From Prochlorococcaceae cyanobacterium jk18x22bins.40 (lineage in GTDB: Bacteria; Cyanobacteriota; Cyanobacteriia; PCC-6307; Cyanobiaceae), in assembly GCA_022826155.1 (NCBI GenBank), contig JAJDVL010000048.1, positions 32,719-96,718 on the forward strand: DNA of 64,000 bases, in the 5' to 3' direction. A program made the translations under genes and the position numbers. How positions within the stretch are numbered: the first letter of the stretch is position 1; each line of letters opens with the position of its first letter. Of this stretch, positions 1 to 10,200 are shown piece by piece. A model generated the notes under the pieces. It made no database searches. It worked only from the letters and a program-made list of their open reading frames with translations, and was not told where the DNA came from.

Positions 1-683
1 ATCTGGTGGACTTCACCTTTCGTCCCGTTGATGTTCTCTACCTCGTTCTTCTGGGCCTGGTGATTGCCGGGCTGAGTGAGTTGTACAACCGCTACGTGAT
101 TGCCATGCAGGGGGTGTGTGGCCGGGTGTTCGGCCCGCGGCCCGTGCTGCGCATGGCCCTGTGCGGCCTGCTGCTGGGCTTGATCTTCGCGCCCCTGCCC
201 GCGGAGTTTGCCGACGGCGCCGCCTTGAAAAAGCTGGTGGCCCTGGACCTGCGGGACGGCACTGCAGATCTGGGGGTCAACCTGGCGATTTTTGTAGCCA
301 TGTTTTTCACCACGGGCCTGGCGGCGGCGTCCGGGGCGCCGGGGGGTCTCTTTGCCCCCATGTTGATCCTGGGAGGTGCCGTGGGCCTGGTGGGTTCTGC
401 GCTGCTGCAAACCATCACCGGCTACGCCCCCAGCAGTCTCGTATTTGCAGGGATGGCCAGCTTTGTGGCGGGTACGTGCCAAGTGCCCATTGCCGCCACG
501 TTTATCACCTTTGCCCTCACCAAGCAGATTGTGCTGCTCAAACCCATGCTGGTGGCCTCCCTGAGTTGCTACCTGCTGGCCCGGGCCATCAATCGCCGTT
601 CCATCTATGAACGTCAGTTGGAGTTGGAAAAACAGCACTCCATCTGGGCACCGCCGCTCATTGCCCCGGTGAGCCTGCGCTGA
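1..683 (+). CDS. ClC-family chloride channel/transporter, C-terminal part (5' cut by window edge)
   Basis: The reading frame is open from the first bases of the window, so the start codon lies upstream; a GTG at 6 is unlikely to be the true start. About 226 residues remain, mostly hydrophobic helices. The segment SGAPGGLFAPMLILG matches the conserved ClC motif (GxFxP) that lines the anion pathway, followed by a helix rich in small residues (MASFVAGTCQVPIAATFITF), also typical of ClC. The N-terminal anion-selectivity motifs (GSGIP, GREGP) would be upstream and cannot be checked, so channel and H+/Cl- exchanger types are not distinguishable. The last 70 bases overlap the 3' end of the convergent gene on the minus strand. 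Confidence 0.85.
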   Translation, partial: LVDFTFRPVDVLYLVLLGLVIAGLSELYNRYVIAMQGVCGRVFGPRPVLRMALCGLLLGLIFAPLPAEFADGAALKKLVALDLRDGTADLGVNLAIFVAMFFTTGLAAASGAPGGLFAPMLILGGAVGLVGSALLQTITGYAPSSLVFAGMASFVAGTCQVPIAATFITFALTKQIVLLKPMLVASLSCYLLARAINRRSIYERQLELEKQHSIWAPPLIAPVSLR

Positions 684-1942
684 GGGGTTGCCAGGCCGTA
701 GGCCCGGAGTCCCGCCAGCAGAAACCAGCCCGCCATATTGATGCGTGCGTCGTAATAGGGCAAATCCGTGGCATGGATGCTGGCCAGCAACAGGAACGCC
801 GCCAGCCAGCCGCGATCAGCAATGGGGGCTGTGGCCATGCCACGGTGCATCGCCGTCACCACCACCCAGAGGGGCACCGCCAGCAGCAGCAGCGCCACGG
901 GCACCCCAAAGCTGAGGCCCAGCTCCAGAGGCAAGTTGTGGGGATGCCCGTGGAAAAATCCGCTGCGCAAGGAATAGAGCGTCCCAAAGGCGGCCGCGCC
1001 CCAGCCCAGCCAGGGCCGCTCCAGCACCAGTTTGCTGGCGGCTGACCACTGGCTCAGGCGCGTGGTAGCTACGGGACGATCAACCCCCTGATCCGTGAGA
1101 CGCTCCCAAAGGGAATCGGGAACCGCAGCCCGCGCCAACTCCTGCAGACCGGCAGGAACACCAGGCAGCACCGCCAGCGCCACGGACAGCAGGGCCAACA
1201 GCAGCAGTGGGAGCAGCCAGGCCCATGTCCCCGGCCCCAGCACCAGCGGGAGCGCCAGCACTGCGGTGGCCCAGGCATTGCGGGATGCGGTGAGCCACAG
1301 GCAAAGGCCGTGCAACACCACCAGCACCAGCATGGGTCCTCGCTGCCGCCAGGACCCATGGGGCCGCAGCAAACAGGCCAGCAGCAGTGGCCAGGTCAAG
1401 GCCAGCCAGGCGGCCGTGATGGTGGCGTAGTCAAACAGTCCGGAGAGGCGGCCGGCGGGATTGCCGCCGCCATCCATGTGCCAGATGACCAGATCCCCCG
1501 CCATGGACCAGGGCCCCTGCCAACCCAGGGCCATTTGCCCCAACCCGGTGACCAGGACGGGCACCGTCCCCGCCACCAGCCAGCCACTGCAACGCTGCCG
1601 CGCTTCCGGGGTGTTCAGATAGACCTGCCAGCCCCAGAATCCCCAGAACAACGGCAACCAGTTGAACAGGCCCCACCAGGCCAGGTTTCCACTCACCGCC
1701 TGGGTGGCTCCAGCCAGCAGCAGCCCCGCCACCACCACCAGCACCCGGTTCAGCCCATCGCTCCAATAGGCCGCAAATCCCTTGCGCCATGTGGCCACCA
1801 CCAGGCCAGCCAGCAGCAGCACTCCGCCCAGCAGAGCACTGCTGGCCAGGAAGAACAGTCCCAACTGCACCACCATCCAGCCCCAGCGCGGCACGCCAAC
1901 GGGGCAGTGGTCTTGCAGGCGCCACAGAAAACCCATCGGCAT
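614..1942 (-). CDS. O-antigen ligase / polymerase family membrane protein (IctB-like)
   Basis: A 442-residue, very hydrophobic protein with roughly ten membrane segments. The motif near residue 290 (RPWLGWGAAAFGTLY, then HGHPHNLPLELGLSFG) is the Wzy_C/O-antigen ligase signature of a large periplasmic loop with His. In marine Synechococcus such proteins are annotated as O-antigen polymerase or, by distant similarity, as IctB; this one could ligate or polymerise surface glycans. The start chosen is the ATG at 1942 (MPMGFLW), because the longer frame to 2074 adds a polar stretch unlike the family. It converges on and overlaps the ClC gene by 70 bp. Confidence 0.7.
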   Translation of the reverse strand: MPMGFLWRLQDHCPVGVPRWGWMVVQLGLFFLASSALLGGVLLLAGLVVATWRKGFAAYWSDGLNRVLVVVAGLLLAGATQAVSGNLAWWGLFNWLPLFWGFWGWQVYLNTPEARQRCSGWLVAGTVPVLVTGLGQMALGWQGPWSMAGDLVIWHMDGGGNPAGRLSGLFDYATITAAWLALTWPLLLACLLRPHGSWRQRGPMLVLVVLHGLCLWLTASRNAWATAVLALPLVLGPGTWAWLLPLLLLALLSVALAVLPGVPAGLQELARAAVPDSLWERLTDQGVDRPVATTRLSQWSAASKLVLERPWLGWGAAAFGTLYSLRSGFFHGHPHNLPLELGLSFGVPVALLLLAVPLWVVVTAMHRGMATAPIADRGWLAAFLLLASIHATDLPYYDARINMAGWFLLAGLRAYGLATPQRRLTGAMSGGAQMECCFSNSN

Positions 1943-2520
1943 GATGGAGCGTTGCCTCAATGCCTTGTTTTTTGCAGCCCTGACCCATTGAAATCCAGGG
2001 TTTCTGCTGGCGGTTGCGTCATGTTGTGCGCTCAAGAGCTTCTTGCTCTCGTGACAGCCACGATGGGGTTCCACGGAGGCAAGGATCAGGGGCGAATGGG
2101 TTGCCGCGATGAATGGTCAGCACCTTTTCCTGCAAGCTCCTGGGCAGTTGTATCCAGGAACTGTTGGACTTCCGCACGAAGGTATTTATTTCAACTGTCT
2201 TCACTCGTCTTCGTGGGGGCAGGGCGGGCAGTGGCTGCCACTGGTTTCTCAGTGAGGTGCTTCCAGCGGTCAACCTGAAGCAGTCCCGGTGGCGCCAGTC
2301 TCATGCCGGTGGCGCCGTCAAACGCGGTGGGGGGACGGTTGGGGAGGACGTGTTTGCCCATGAAAGCCTCCTTGGGGTTATGGGGGGTATGGCCTCAATC
2401 AGTCCTACCTCTCAAGTTCAGATTTGATTTAGGTTTCCACAGCCGCCGTTCACCAACCGTCACAAAGGGGGCTGGGCCGACACCGCCTACACTGGTCCCA
2501 CCATCCCAACGCAAGTTCAC
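1943..2520. other. Intergenic region without a convincing gene
   Basis: About 580 bases between the divergent O-antigen-ligase-like gene and the small gene at 2521. The short frames here have no recognisable product. A TACACT hexamer near 2488 could serve as a -10 element for the downstream small gene, but no good -35 accompanies it. I see no tRNA or terminator hairpin. Confidence 0.5.
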
Positions 2521-2730
2521 GTGAGCCTGACTGGGCGCCACACCCCTGGCAACGAACAACAACAGCAAGCCCTCCTTCTGGCCCATCGCTATGGTCTGAC
2601 CCTGGACGAGGCGGAGCAGGAGGAGCTGATCTGGCTCATTGAAACCATGGGTTGGGAGGAGGCGGAGGAAGAGTGTGCCCGCTCCCGCGCCATGCTGGTT
2701 CGTTCCGGGCAGTTGGAGTCCGATGGTTGA
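2521..2730 (+). CDS. Small acidic conserved hypothetical protein
   Basis: A 69-residue protein starting with GTG. It is acidic and helical (LTLDEAEQEELIWLIETMGWEEAEEECARSR), without a signal peptide or membrane segment. The charge pattern suggests a soluble helical protein. I cannot assign a family. It sits alone, 28 bp from the convergent small gene at 2758. Confidence 0.55.
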   Translation: MSLTGRHTPGNEQQQQALLLAHRYGLTLDEAEQEELIWLIETMGWEEAEEECARSRAMLVRSGQLESDG

Positions 2731-2757
2731 GATTGAATTCAGCCCTGAGAGGGCGCC

Positions 2758-3015
2758 TTAATGTTGCGCCCGTTGCGCCCACCAGATCTTCAGTTGGACG
2801 GCAAGTCTCCGGATAGCCTGTGGAACCGGTAGCCGGTTGGCGCTCGTCCCGGAGCCGTCTCGGGAAGGATCCCGTTGATACTCCGCCATAAAGGTGGAGA
2901 TGATCCGATGGTGGCGCTCCTGCAGGGGAAACTCCAGCAGCAACTCAGCCGTGGGTTCATCCTCGGCGGTCGGGGTAGCTGCATCCGGGGGGCGCCGGGC
3001 TTGGCGGGGATCCAT
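2758..3015 (-). CDS. Small conserved hypothetical protein downstream of tilS
   Basis: The likely start is the ATG at 3015 (MDPRQARRPPD), giving 85 residues; a longer frame begins at 3072. The core LLLEFPLQERHHRIISTF followed by MAEYQRDPSR looks like a real soluble helical protein, and the C-terminus is basic and tryptophan-containing. It overlaps the 3' end of tilS by 59 bases on the same strand and so is probably co-transcribed with it. The function is unknown. The overlap is large enough that the start remains uncertain. Confidence 0.45.
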   Translation of the reverse strand: MDPRQARRPPDAATPTAEDEPTAELLLEFPLQERHHRIISTFMAEYQRDPSRDGSGTSANRLPVPQAIRRLAVQLKIWWAQRAQH

Positions 3016-4075
3016 GGGCAGTTGAGGGACTGGCTGTCTCAGGTTTCCCCCTTTGCAGGTGGATGCACCCACCCCGCCAGCGCAAACGCCAACCCCCGTC
3101 CAGGAGTGCCATGGTCTGGTCCGTGATCTTGGGGTGGCTCAGGCTGAGCAGCAGTTGGTTGAGCTGCCGTCGATCAGGATCACAGCCGGTGTGGTCCCGA
3201 ATCCAGTGGACCAGGCAGCGGGTGGCCAGGGCGCGGGGCAGAGCCGCTAATGCCTGGGGGCCGAGGCTGGTGGACTGGTCCGCCCCCATGGCGGACAGGG
3301 CCTCCCGCGCCAGTTGATCCAGCAGGTCGCTTTCCTCCGCAAGTTGTTGGGCGCAGGCCGCCATATGGGCTACGGCGGCGCCGTTCACCCGCTCCAACTC
3401 CGGCAGCACCCGTTGCCGAATGTGGTTACGGGTCAAGCGCTGGTCCGCATTGCTGGCATCGGGCCAGATGGGCAGCTTCAACGCCTGGCAGCACTGGAGG
3501 GTGTCCTGCCGGGTGAAGTGGAGCAGGGGGCGGGCGAGCTGGAGGCCCGGCGCCAGTGGACGTTGGGGACGAAGGCTGCCCAGACCACGGCTGCCACTGC
3601 CACGGCACAGGTGGAACAGGAGGGTCTCGGCCCGATCCGTGGCGGTGTGACCCGTCACCAGGTGGCCACAGCCCAAGTGACGGCACAGGGCGATGGCGCG
3701 GCCATAGCGCCACTGGCGCGCCGCCGCTTCGCTGGGGAGACGGCCAGCCACCTCCAGGTGACAGGGGAGACCCCACTTGGCGCAAAGGGACTGCACGTGG
3801 GCAGCATTGGCGCCACTGTCGGGCTGCCAGCGGTGATCCCCGTGGAACACCTGCAACGACCAGTGGTGGAGACGTTGAAGGTCTTGCAGCAGGCGCAGCA
3901 GGCAGAGGGAGTCCTGCCCCCCGGATACCGCCACCAGGAGGGCCGCTCCAGGGGGCAGCAACTGGGGAGACGCCAGGAGAGACCTGTGCAGCCGGTGGTG
4001 CCAGCGGCTCCAGGAGGCGATGGATGGCGCCCGCTGCCCAGGGGAACCGGATGGGGGAGAACCAGCACGGCCCAT
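2957..4075 (-). CDS. tilS: tRNA(Ile)-lysidine synthase
   Basis: TilS converts the wobble cytidine of the CAU-anticodon isoleucine tRNA to lysidine, using ATP and lysine in the cytoplasm, so that AUA codons are read as Ile. The PP-loop ATP-binding motif SGGQDS lies at residues 51-56, followed by LCLLRLLQDLQ. Other family blocks are VFHGDHRWQPDS and VTGHTATDRAETLLFHLCRGSG (the HTxxDQxET-type motif). The last 30 or so residues are Ser/Pro-rich and may be a poorly conserved tail. It is divergent from ycf23, with about 70 bp between the starts. Confidence 0.93.
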   Translation of the reverse strand: MGRAGSPPSGSPGQRAPSIASWSRWHHRLHRSLLASPQLLPPGAALLVAVSGGQDSLCLLRLLQDLQRLHHWSLQVFHGDHRWQPDSGANAAHVQSLCAKWGLPCHLEVAGRLPSEAAARQWRYGRAIALCRHLGCGHLVTGHTATDRAETLLFHLCRGSGSRGLGSLRPQRPLAPGLQLARPLLHFTRQDTLQCCQALKLPIWPDASNADQRLTRNHIRQRVLPELERVNGAAVAHMAACAQQLAEESDLLDQLAREALSAMGADQSTSLGPQALAALPRALATRCLVHWIRDHTGCDPDRRQLNQLLLSLSHPKITDQTMALLDGGWRLRWRGGCIHLQRGKPETASPSTAHGSPPSPAPPGCSYPDRRG

Positions 4076-4147
4076 GGATGAATGGCCAGTTTCTTGCAGA
4101 CGGAACGCTTAACATGGCAGTGTGCCCGTTCCGGCTCCTTTTCGCCC

Positions 4148-4921
4148 ATGACCCTTCCCGTCCGCCTTGCGGCCTGTCTTGCTGCCCGCCAGGGCCTGAA
4201 AATCATTGCCGGCCTGCAAACCTTTGCGCCCGAGCGGGTGCGCCATGTGTGCAAAGCTGCCGTGGCGGGTGGAGCCGACCTGGTGGACATTGCCGCCGAC
4301 CCCCAACTGGTGCGTCTGGCGCGATCCTGTGGCGTAACCACGGTCTGCGTTTCTGCCGTGGAGCCGGAACGGTTTCCCGCGGTGGTGGCTGCCGGGGCCG
4401 ACCTGGTGGAAATCGGGAACTTCGACTGCTTCTACGAGCAGGGGCGGGACTTCACCGGGGCCGAGGTGCTGGAGTTGACCCGGCGCAGCCGGGCGCTGCT
4501 GGCTGAAGTGCCCCTGTCCGTGACCGTTCCCCACCGTCTGCCCCTGTGGGAGCAACAGCGGTTGGCGGAGCAGTTGGTGGCCGCCGGTGCGGACCTGATC
4601 CAGACGGAAGGGGGAACCAGCAGCCAACCCCAAAGCGTCGGTATCCAGGGACTCGTTGAAAAGGCGGTGCCCACCCTGGCTGCGGCCCACGCCATCAGCC
4701 GTACGGTGTCGGTGCCGGTGCTATGCGCCTCCGGCCTCAGTGCGGTGACCGCCCCCATGGCCATTGCCGCTGGCGCCGCCGCCGTTGGGGTGGGGCGCGC
4801 CGTGAACCGTCTGGAGGATCCCCTGGCCATGGTGGCGGTGGTGCGCAGTCTGCGGCAGGCCTTGACCGCCGGCGTGGCGCCAACTGTTGCGCCCACCCTG
4901 GACTCGCCCACCCGCCGCTAG
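4148..4921 (+). CDS. ycf23: Ycf23 / DUF561 family protein
   Basis: A 257-residue TIM-barrel-like protein found in cyanobacteria and red-lineage plastids as Ycf23. Recognisable features are GLKIIAGLQTF near the N-terminus, repeated AAGADLVEIGNFD and GADLIQTEGG strand ends, and a C-terminal GAAAVGVGRAVNRL phosphate-binding-like loop. The ATG at 4148 (MTLPVRLAACLAARQ) fits the family better than the start 66 bases upstream. The biochemical role is not established. It lies 6 bp before uvrB and may be co-transcribed with it. Confidence 0.85.
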   Translation: MTLPVRLAACLAARQGLKIIAGLQTFAPERVRHVCKAAVAGGADLVDIAADPQLVRLARSCGVTTVCVSAVEPERFPAVVAAGADLVEIGNFDCFYEQGRDFTGAEVLELTRRSRALLAEVPLSVTVPHRLPLWEQQRLAEQLVAAGADLIQTEGGTSSQPQSVGIQGLVEKAVPTLAAAHAISRTVSVPVLCASGLSAVTAPMAIAAGAAAVGVGRAVNRLEDPLAMVAVVRSLRQALTAGVAPTVAPTLDSPTRR

Positions 4922-4927
4922 TTGCCC

Positions 4928-6937
4928 ATGGGCCAGTTTGCCCTCACAGCGCCCTATCAGCCCATGGGGGATCAGCCCCAGGCCATTGCGGAGTTGGTCC
5001 ATGGCGTCCAGCGGCAGTGTCCCTACCAGACCCTTCTGGGCGCCACGGGCACGGGCAAAACCTTCACCATTGCCAACGTGATTGCCCAAACGGGCAAGCC
5101 CACCCTGGTGTTGGCCCATAACAAGACCCTCGCCGCCCAACTCTGCAACGAGCTGCGGGAGTTCTTCCCCAGCAACGCTGTGGAATACTTTATCTCCTAC
5201 TATGACTACTATCAGCCGGAGGCCTATGTGCCATCCACAGATACCTATATCGCCAAAACAGCATCTGTTAATGAAGAAATCGACATGTTACGCCATTCGG
5301 CCACCCGGTCCTTATTTGAGCGCCGGGACGTGATTGTGGTGGCCTCGATTAGCTGTATTTACGGTTTAGGGATGCCGTCTGAATATCTAAAGGCGGCGGT
5401 GCCCTTTTGCGTGGGCGAGGCCATTGATTTACGGCAGGCGCTGCGGGCTTTGGTCAACAACCAATACAGTCGTAACGATCTGGACATCAGCCGCGGACGT
5501 TTCCGGTTACGGGGAGACGTGTTGGAGATTGGACCTGCCTATGAAGACCGCCTCATCAGAATTGAATTTTTCGGTGACGAAATTGAAGCCATCCGCTACG
5601 TAAATCCCATTACTGGCGAGATTTTGAAAAGCCTGGACAGCATCAGCATCTATCCCGCAAAACACTTCGTGACCCCCAAGGACCGCCTTGAGGCGGCGCT
5701 GGTGGCCATCCGTGAGGAACTGGCGGAGCATCTGGACATGCTCCATCAACAGAACAAACTGGTTGAGGCGCAACGTCTGGAGCAACGCACCAAATATGAC
5801 CTGGACATGCTCCAGGAAGTGGGTTATTGTAACGGGGTGGAAAACTACGCCCGCCATCTCACGGGTCGCCCGGCGGGCACCCCACCGGAGTGTCTGGTGG
5901 ACTATTTCGCGGACGACTGGCTGCTGGTGGTGGACGAGAGCCATGTCACCTGCTCCCAGTTGCAGGGCATGTACAACGGTGACCGCTCCCGTAAGCAGGT
6001 GCTCATTGATCACGGCTTCCGCCTGCCCAGCGCCGCGGATAACCGGCCCTTGAAGGCGGAGGAGTTCTGGAGCAAGGTGAAGCAGGCCATCTTTGTATCC
6101 GCCACCCCTGGAGATTGGGAACTGGGGCGTTCCGGGGATGCCGTCAGGCGCCAGGTGATCCGCCCCACCGGCGTGGTGGATCCAGAGATCAGTGTTCGAC
6201 CCAGCGAGGGCCAGGTGGATGATCTGTTGGCGGAGATTCGCGCCCGCAGTGGGCGGGGTGAGCGCACGTTGGTGACCACCCTCACCAAGCGCATGGCTGA
6301 AGACCTGTGCGATTACCTGGCCGGCCATCACGTCAAGGTGCAATACCTGCATTCCGAGATTCACTCCATCGAGCGGATCGAGCTGATTCAGGATCTACGC
6401 ATGGGCGCCTACGACGTGCTGGTGGGTGTGAATCTGCTGCGGGAAGGACTGGATCTACCGGAAGTGTCTCTGGTGGCCATTCTCGATGCGGATAAGGAGG
6501 GTTTTCTGCGTTCGGATCGCTCCCTGATTCAAACCATTGGCCGTGCCGCCCGCCATGTGCGCGGCATGGCCATTCTTTATGGTGATCAGTTGACGGATTC
6601 CATGGCCAAGGCCATTGGGGAAACGGAGCGGCGGCGTGAAGTGCAGCAGGAGTACAACAGCAAACACGGCATTACACCCAAGGCTGTGGCCACCAAAACC
6701 AAGGGCAATCCCATCCTGGCGGACCTGGAGTTGTCCAGACGACTGAGCCAGAGCCAATTGGAAACCGCCACAGCCCAGGCGGAAAACGACGACATGCCCC
6801 TTGCCGCCCTTCCCGAACTCATTAGCCAACTGGAAGACCAGATGAAAACCTGCGCCCAGGACCTGGAATTTGAAGAAGCCGCCAAGCTGCGGGATCGCAT
6901 TCGCATCTTGAGACAAAAGCTGGTGGGGTCCTCTTGA
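4928..6937 (+). CDS. uvrB: Excinuclease ABC subunit B
   Basis: UvrB is the damage-verifying helicase-like subunit of bacterial nucleotide excision repair; it is loaded by UvrA and recruits UvrC. The protein has 669 residues, normal for the family. Visible features: Walker A GATGTGKT near residue 37, the beta-hairpin segment [13 protein letters not shown] that inserts between DNA strands, DESHVT (motif II), the helicase motif QTIGRAARH, and a C-terminal UVR domain ([18 protein letters not shown]) that binds UvrC. The ATG at 4928 is preferred over the TTG at 4922 because family members begin close to this point ([20 protein letters not shown]). Confidence 0.97.
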   Translation: MGQFALTAPYQPMGDQPQAIAELVHGVQRQCPYQTLLGATGTGKTFTIANVIAQTGKPTLVLAHNKTLAAQLCNELREFFPSNAVEYFISYYDYYQPEAYVPSTDTYIAKTASVNEEIDMLRHSATRSLFERRDVIVVASISCIYGLGMPSEYLKAAVPFCVGEAIDLRQALRALVNNQYSRNDLDISRGRFRLRGDVLEIGPAYEDRLIRIEFFGDEIEAIRYVNPITGEILKSLDSISIYPAKHFVTPKDRLEAALVAIREELAEHLDMLHQQNKLVEAQRLEQRTKYDLDMLQEVGYCNGVENYARHLTGRPAGTPPECLVDYFADDWLLVVDESHVTCSQLQGMYNGDRSRKQVLIDHGFRLPSAADNRPLKAEEFWSKVKQAIFVSATPGDWELGRSGDAVRRQVIRPTGVVDPEISVRPSEGQVDDLLAEIRARSGRGERTLVTTLTKRMAEDLCDYLAGHHVKVQYLHSEIHSIERIELIQDLRMGAYDVLVGVNLLREGLDLPEVSLVAILDADKEGFLRSDRSLIQTIGRAARHVRGMAILYGDQLTDSMAKAIGETERRREVQQEYNSKHGITPKAVATKTKGNPILADLELSRRLSQSQLETATAQAENDDMPLAALPELISQLEDQMKTCAQDLEFEEAAKLRDRIRILRQKLVGSS

Positions 6938-7240
6938 AGGCGTCTCAGGGCCCCAGCCTGAAACCGGTCGGTGGCCAGGCCAGAAGGTTCAGCAGTGATC
7001 ACAACCAGGAAGGCTACGCCGCTGAAAGCAATACTCGTAATTCAGCAGTTCGGGTTCATAGGTGAGCCGTGCCAGCACGTCCAGAGTTCCCCGGCTGGCA
7101 GGACGCCCTTGAACAGGCCCTGCCAGCCAGTGCCGTCACCTCTTCCTCCCAACAGGACCCTGGTTGGGTGGATTTTCAGGTGGTCTGGACGGAGAGCCTG
7201 GGACCTTGGCCTTAGGCCGATACCCCCTCGTCTCATACTG
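6938..7240. other. Intergenic region between uvrB and the CRISPR array (candidate leader side)
   Basis: About 300 bases without a supported gene. It abuts the first repeat on the upstream side with respect to crRNA transcription, so it is one candidate for the CRISPR leader, but it is GC-rich and lacks an obvious AT-rich leader. The main structure is a perfect 10-bp inverted repeat, GGCTGGCAGG at 7093-7102 and CCTGCCAGCC at 7119-7128, with a 16-base loop. No T-run follows, so it is not a clear intrinsic terminator for uvrB. No degenerate repeat copy is visible. Confidence 0.5.
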
Positions 7241-10200
7241 GCTGCGGATTGCGGCCCTTCCTCGGTTTGCTACACTTCATTTTCTGGGAGCTTGTCCCCA
7301 TACTGATGGCTGCGGATTGCGGCCCTTCCTCGGTTTGCTACACTCCACGCTGGCTATGGCCCAGTAGCAACTATGCTGCGGATTGCGGCCCTTCCTCGGT
7401 TTGCTACACTTGCTCTGTGACACCACCCCCAGGCTTTTGTGCTGCGGATTGCGGCCCTTCCTCGGTTTGCTACACTAGTAGCAGGAGCGGGGACGTCTGC
7501 CCTGGGGCTGCGGATTGCGGCCCTTCCTCGGTTTGCTACACTATGCTTCCTGGTGTTAAATGTTGCGTCGGGGCTGCGGATTGCGGCCCTTCCTCGGTTT
7601 GCTACACTATTCCCAGTCATATATAACACAGTAGGCGTGCTGCGGATTGCGGCCCTTCCTCGGTTTGCTACACTTTGCAAAGGTGATCGCCGCGCAGCTT
7701 GTGAGCTGCGGATTGCGGCCCTTCCTCGGTTTGCTACACTCACCACAACCACCGACCCTGAAACCCTCCCGCTGCGGATTGCGGCCCTTCCTCGGTTTGC
7801 TACACTGCAGCACGGCCAGAACCGCCAGCCTTTTTGAGCTGCGGATTGCGGCCCTTCCTCGGTTTGCTACACTTCACGGAGAGAAGCCAAACGAAAGAGC
7901 CGGTGCTGCGGATTGCGGCCCTTCCTCGGTTTGCTACACTCCTAGAGGAAGCCGCCTTCCACCATTCAATGCTGCGGATTGCGGCCCTTCCTCGGTTTGC
8001 TACACTTGGCGCCACCCTCACCAATACGGCCGGGGGGCTGCGGATTGCGGCCCTTCCTCGGTTTGCTACACTTTCTTGCCGCCTGGGAGCAGCGTGACGT
8101 GAGCTGCGGATTGCGGCCCTTCCTCGGTTTGCTACACTCATCAACACTTGGCCGCTACTGCCCAGTGCGCTGCGGATTGCGGCCCTTCCTCGGTTTGCTA
8201 CACTGGCGTTGGTTTTGCCCATGTACCTAATATAGCTGCGGATTGCGGCCCTTCCTCGGTTTGCTACACTGGCCACGGGTGACGGACGGACGCTGGACAC
8301 GCTGCGGATTGCGGCCCTTCCTCGGTTTGCTACACTTCCGGCAGGCCGTGGAGCAGGGGCGACGGGTGCTGCGGATTGCGGCCCTTCCTCGGTTTGCTAC
8401 ACTCACCCGGTCAGCGTCGTGGAGTGCCATGGCGCTGCGGATTGCGGCCCTTCCTCGGTTTGCTACACTCATGAAGTTCAATCGCAACGCTCTCAAACGG
8501 CTGCGGATTGCGGCCCTTCCTCGGTTTGCTACACTCTGACTGCCGTCCTTCTTTATCGCCTCTTCGCTGCGGATTGCGGCCCTTCCTCGGTTTGCTACAC
8601 TCACTATTGGTGCGTGGGCCATCTGTCACTCGCTGCGGATTGCGGCCCTTCCTCGGTTTGCTACACTTGCAGGCGGACGAGGTCTCCGTCCACGCGGGGC
8701 TGCGGATTGCGGCCCTTCCTCGGTTTGCTACACTGCTCGATCGACACGAGGACCTGGAACTGGGGCTGCGGATTGCGGCCCTTCCTCGGTTTGCTACACT
8801 CTGTCGTCGTCAGCGGCCCTGAGGTCGTGGGCTGCGGATTGCGGCCCTTCCTCGGTTTGCTACACTCAGGGGATCCTGTACTCCGATTGATCCGATAGCT
8901 GCGGATTGCGGCCCTTCCTCGGTTTGCTACACTAGAGTCTTTGATGTTCTTGAGATCGAGGTCGCTGCGGATTGCGGCCCTTCCTCGGTTTGCTACACTG
9001 CGTTGAGCGACGCCTTCAAAATGCAAAATGCTGCGGATTGCGGCCCTTCCTCGGTTTGCTACACTGGCCTGGATCACGGTGCCGAAAACCTGTGTGCTGC
9101 GGATTGCGGCCCTTCCTCGGTTTGCTACACTCACTGGCACGGCGCCTGTCATCACTGATGGGCTGCGGATTGCGGCCCTTCCTCGGTTTGCTACACTGGC
9201 TTGCGTTTCTCGGCGTTGTTTGGTATGGCTGCGGATTGCGGCCCTTCCTCGGTTTGCTACACTCAGCGCCAACCACGGCAACAGCGCCAACCAGCTGCGG
9301 ATTGCGGCCCTTCCTCGGTTTGCTACACTTTCTAGCAATTTTCCGCTGTCCCCGAACGTGCTGCGGATTGCGGCCCTTCCTCGGTTTGCTACACTCGTTG
9401 CGCGTGAGGTCGCGCTTGAGGCATTGCTGCGGATTGCGGCCCTTCCTCGGTTTGCTACACTCAGCCCACCTGTCGCGCGATCGAGTGAGATGCTGCGGAT
9501 TGCGGCCCTTCCTCGGTTTGCTACACTCCGTCCCAGGTGGTGTTGCTGTAGGTCAGGCGCTGCGGATTGCGGCCCTTCCTCGGTTTGCTACACTCACCCA
9601 GGCAGGGTTCTCCATGCGTGTCACGCTGCGGATTGCGGCCCTTCCTCGGTTTGCTACACTCCCGATGTTGTCGCCCATCACCACCTCGTAGCTGCGGATT
9701 GCGGCCCTTCCTCGGTTTGCTACACTCCCCTCCTTCGTATTGAAGATCTTGAGATGGCTGCGGATTGCGGCCCTTCCTCGGTTTGCTACACTCCCCTTTG
9801 CTCGATTCTAGCTTAGCTTATCGCTGCGGATTGCGGCCCTTCCTCGGTTTGCTACACTGTGTCGGGAAAGCTCTGGGATCTGTTGCTGGCTGCGGATTGC
9901 GGCCCTTCCTCGGTTTGCTACACTTACAACAGCGGTGAGCAGTCGCGCCATTGGGCTGCGGATTGCGGCCCTTCCTCGGTTTGCTACACTCGGATCGTCC
10001 TGACAAAAACGCATCACTGTGCTGCGGATTGCGGCCCTTCCTCGGTTTGCTACACTTAAGACTGTATTACAGATTGTTCAAATCTGGCTGCGGATTGCGG
10101 CCCTTCCTCGGTTTGCTACACTCGGCACGCTGGTGGTGTTGAGTGCCAACTGGCTGCGGATTGCGGCCCTTCCTCGGTTTGCTACACTCGCCGGTGAACG

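Noticed and set aside
1310..2278. Plus-strand frame of 322 codons opposite the O-antigen-ligase-like gene
   Set aside because: Gln/His/Pro-rich translation typical of the antisense of a GC-rich membrane-protein gene; the minus-strand frame has family motifs.
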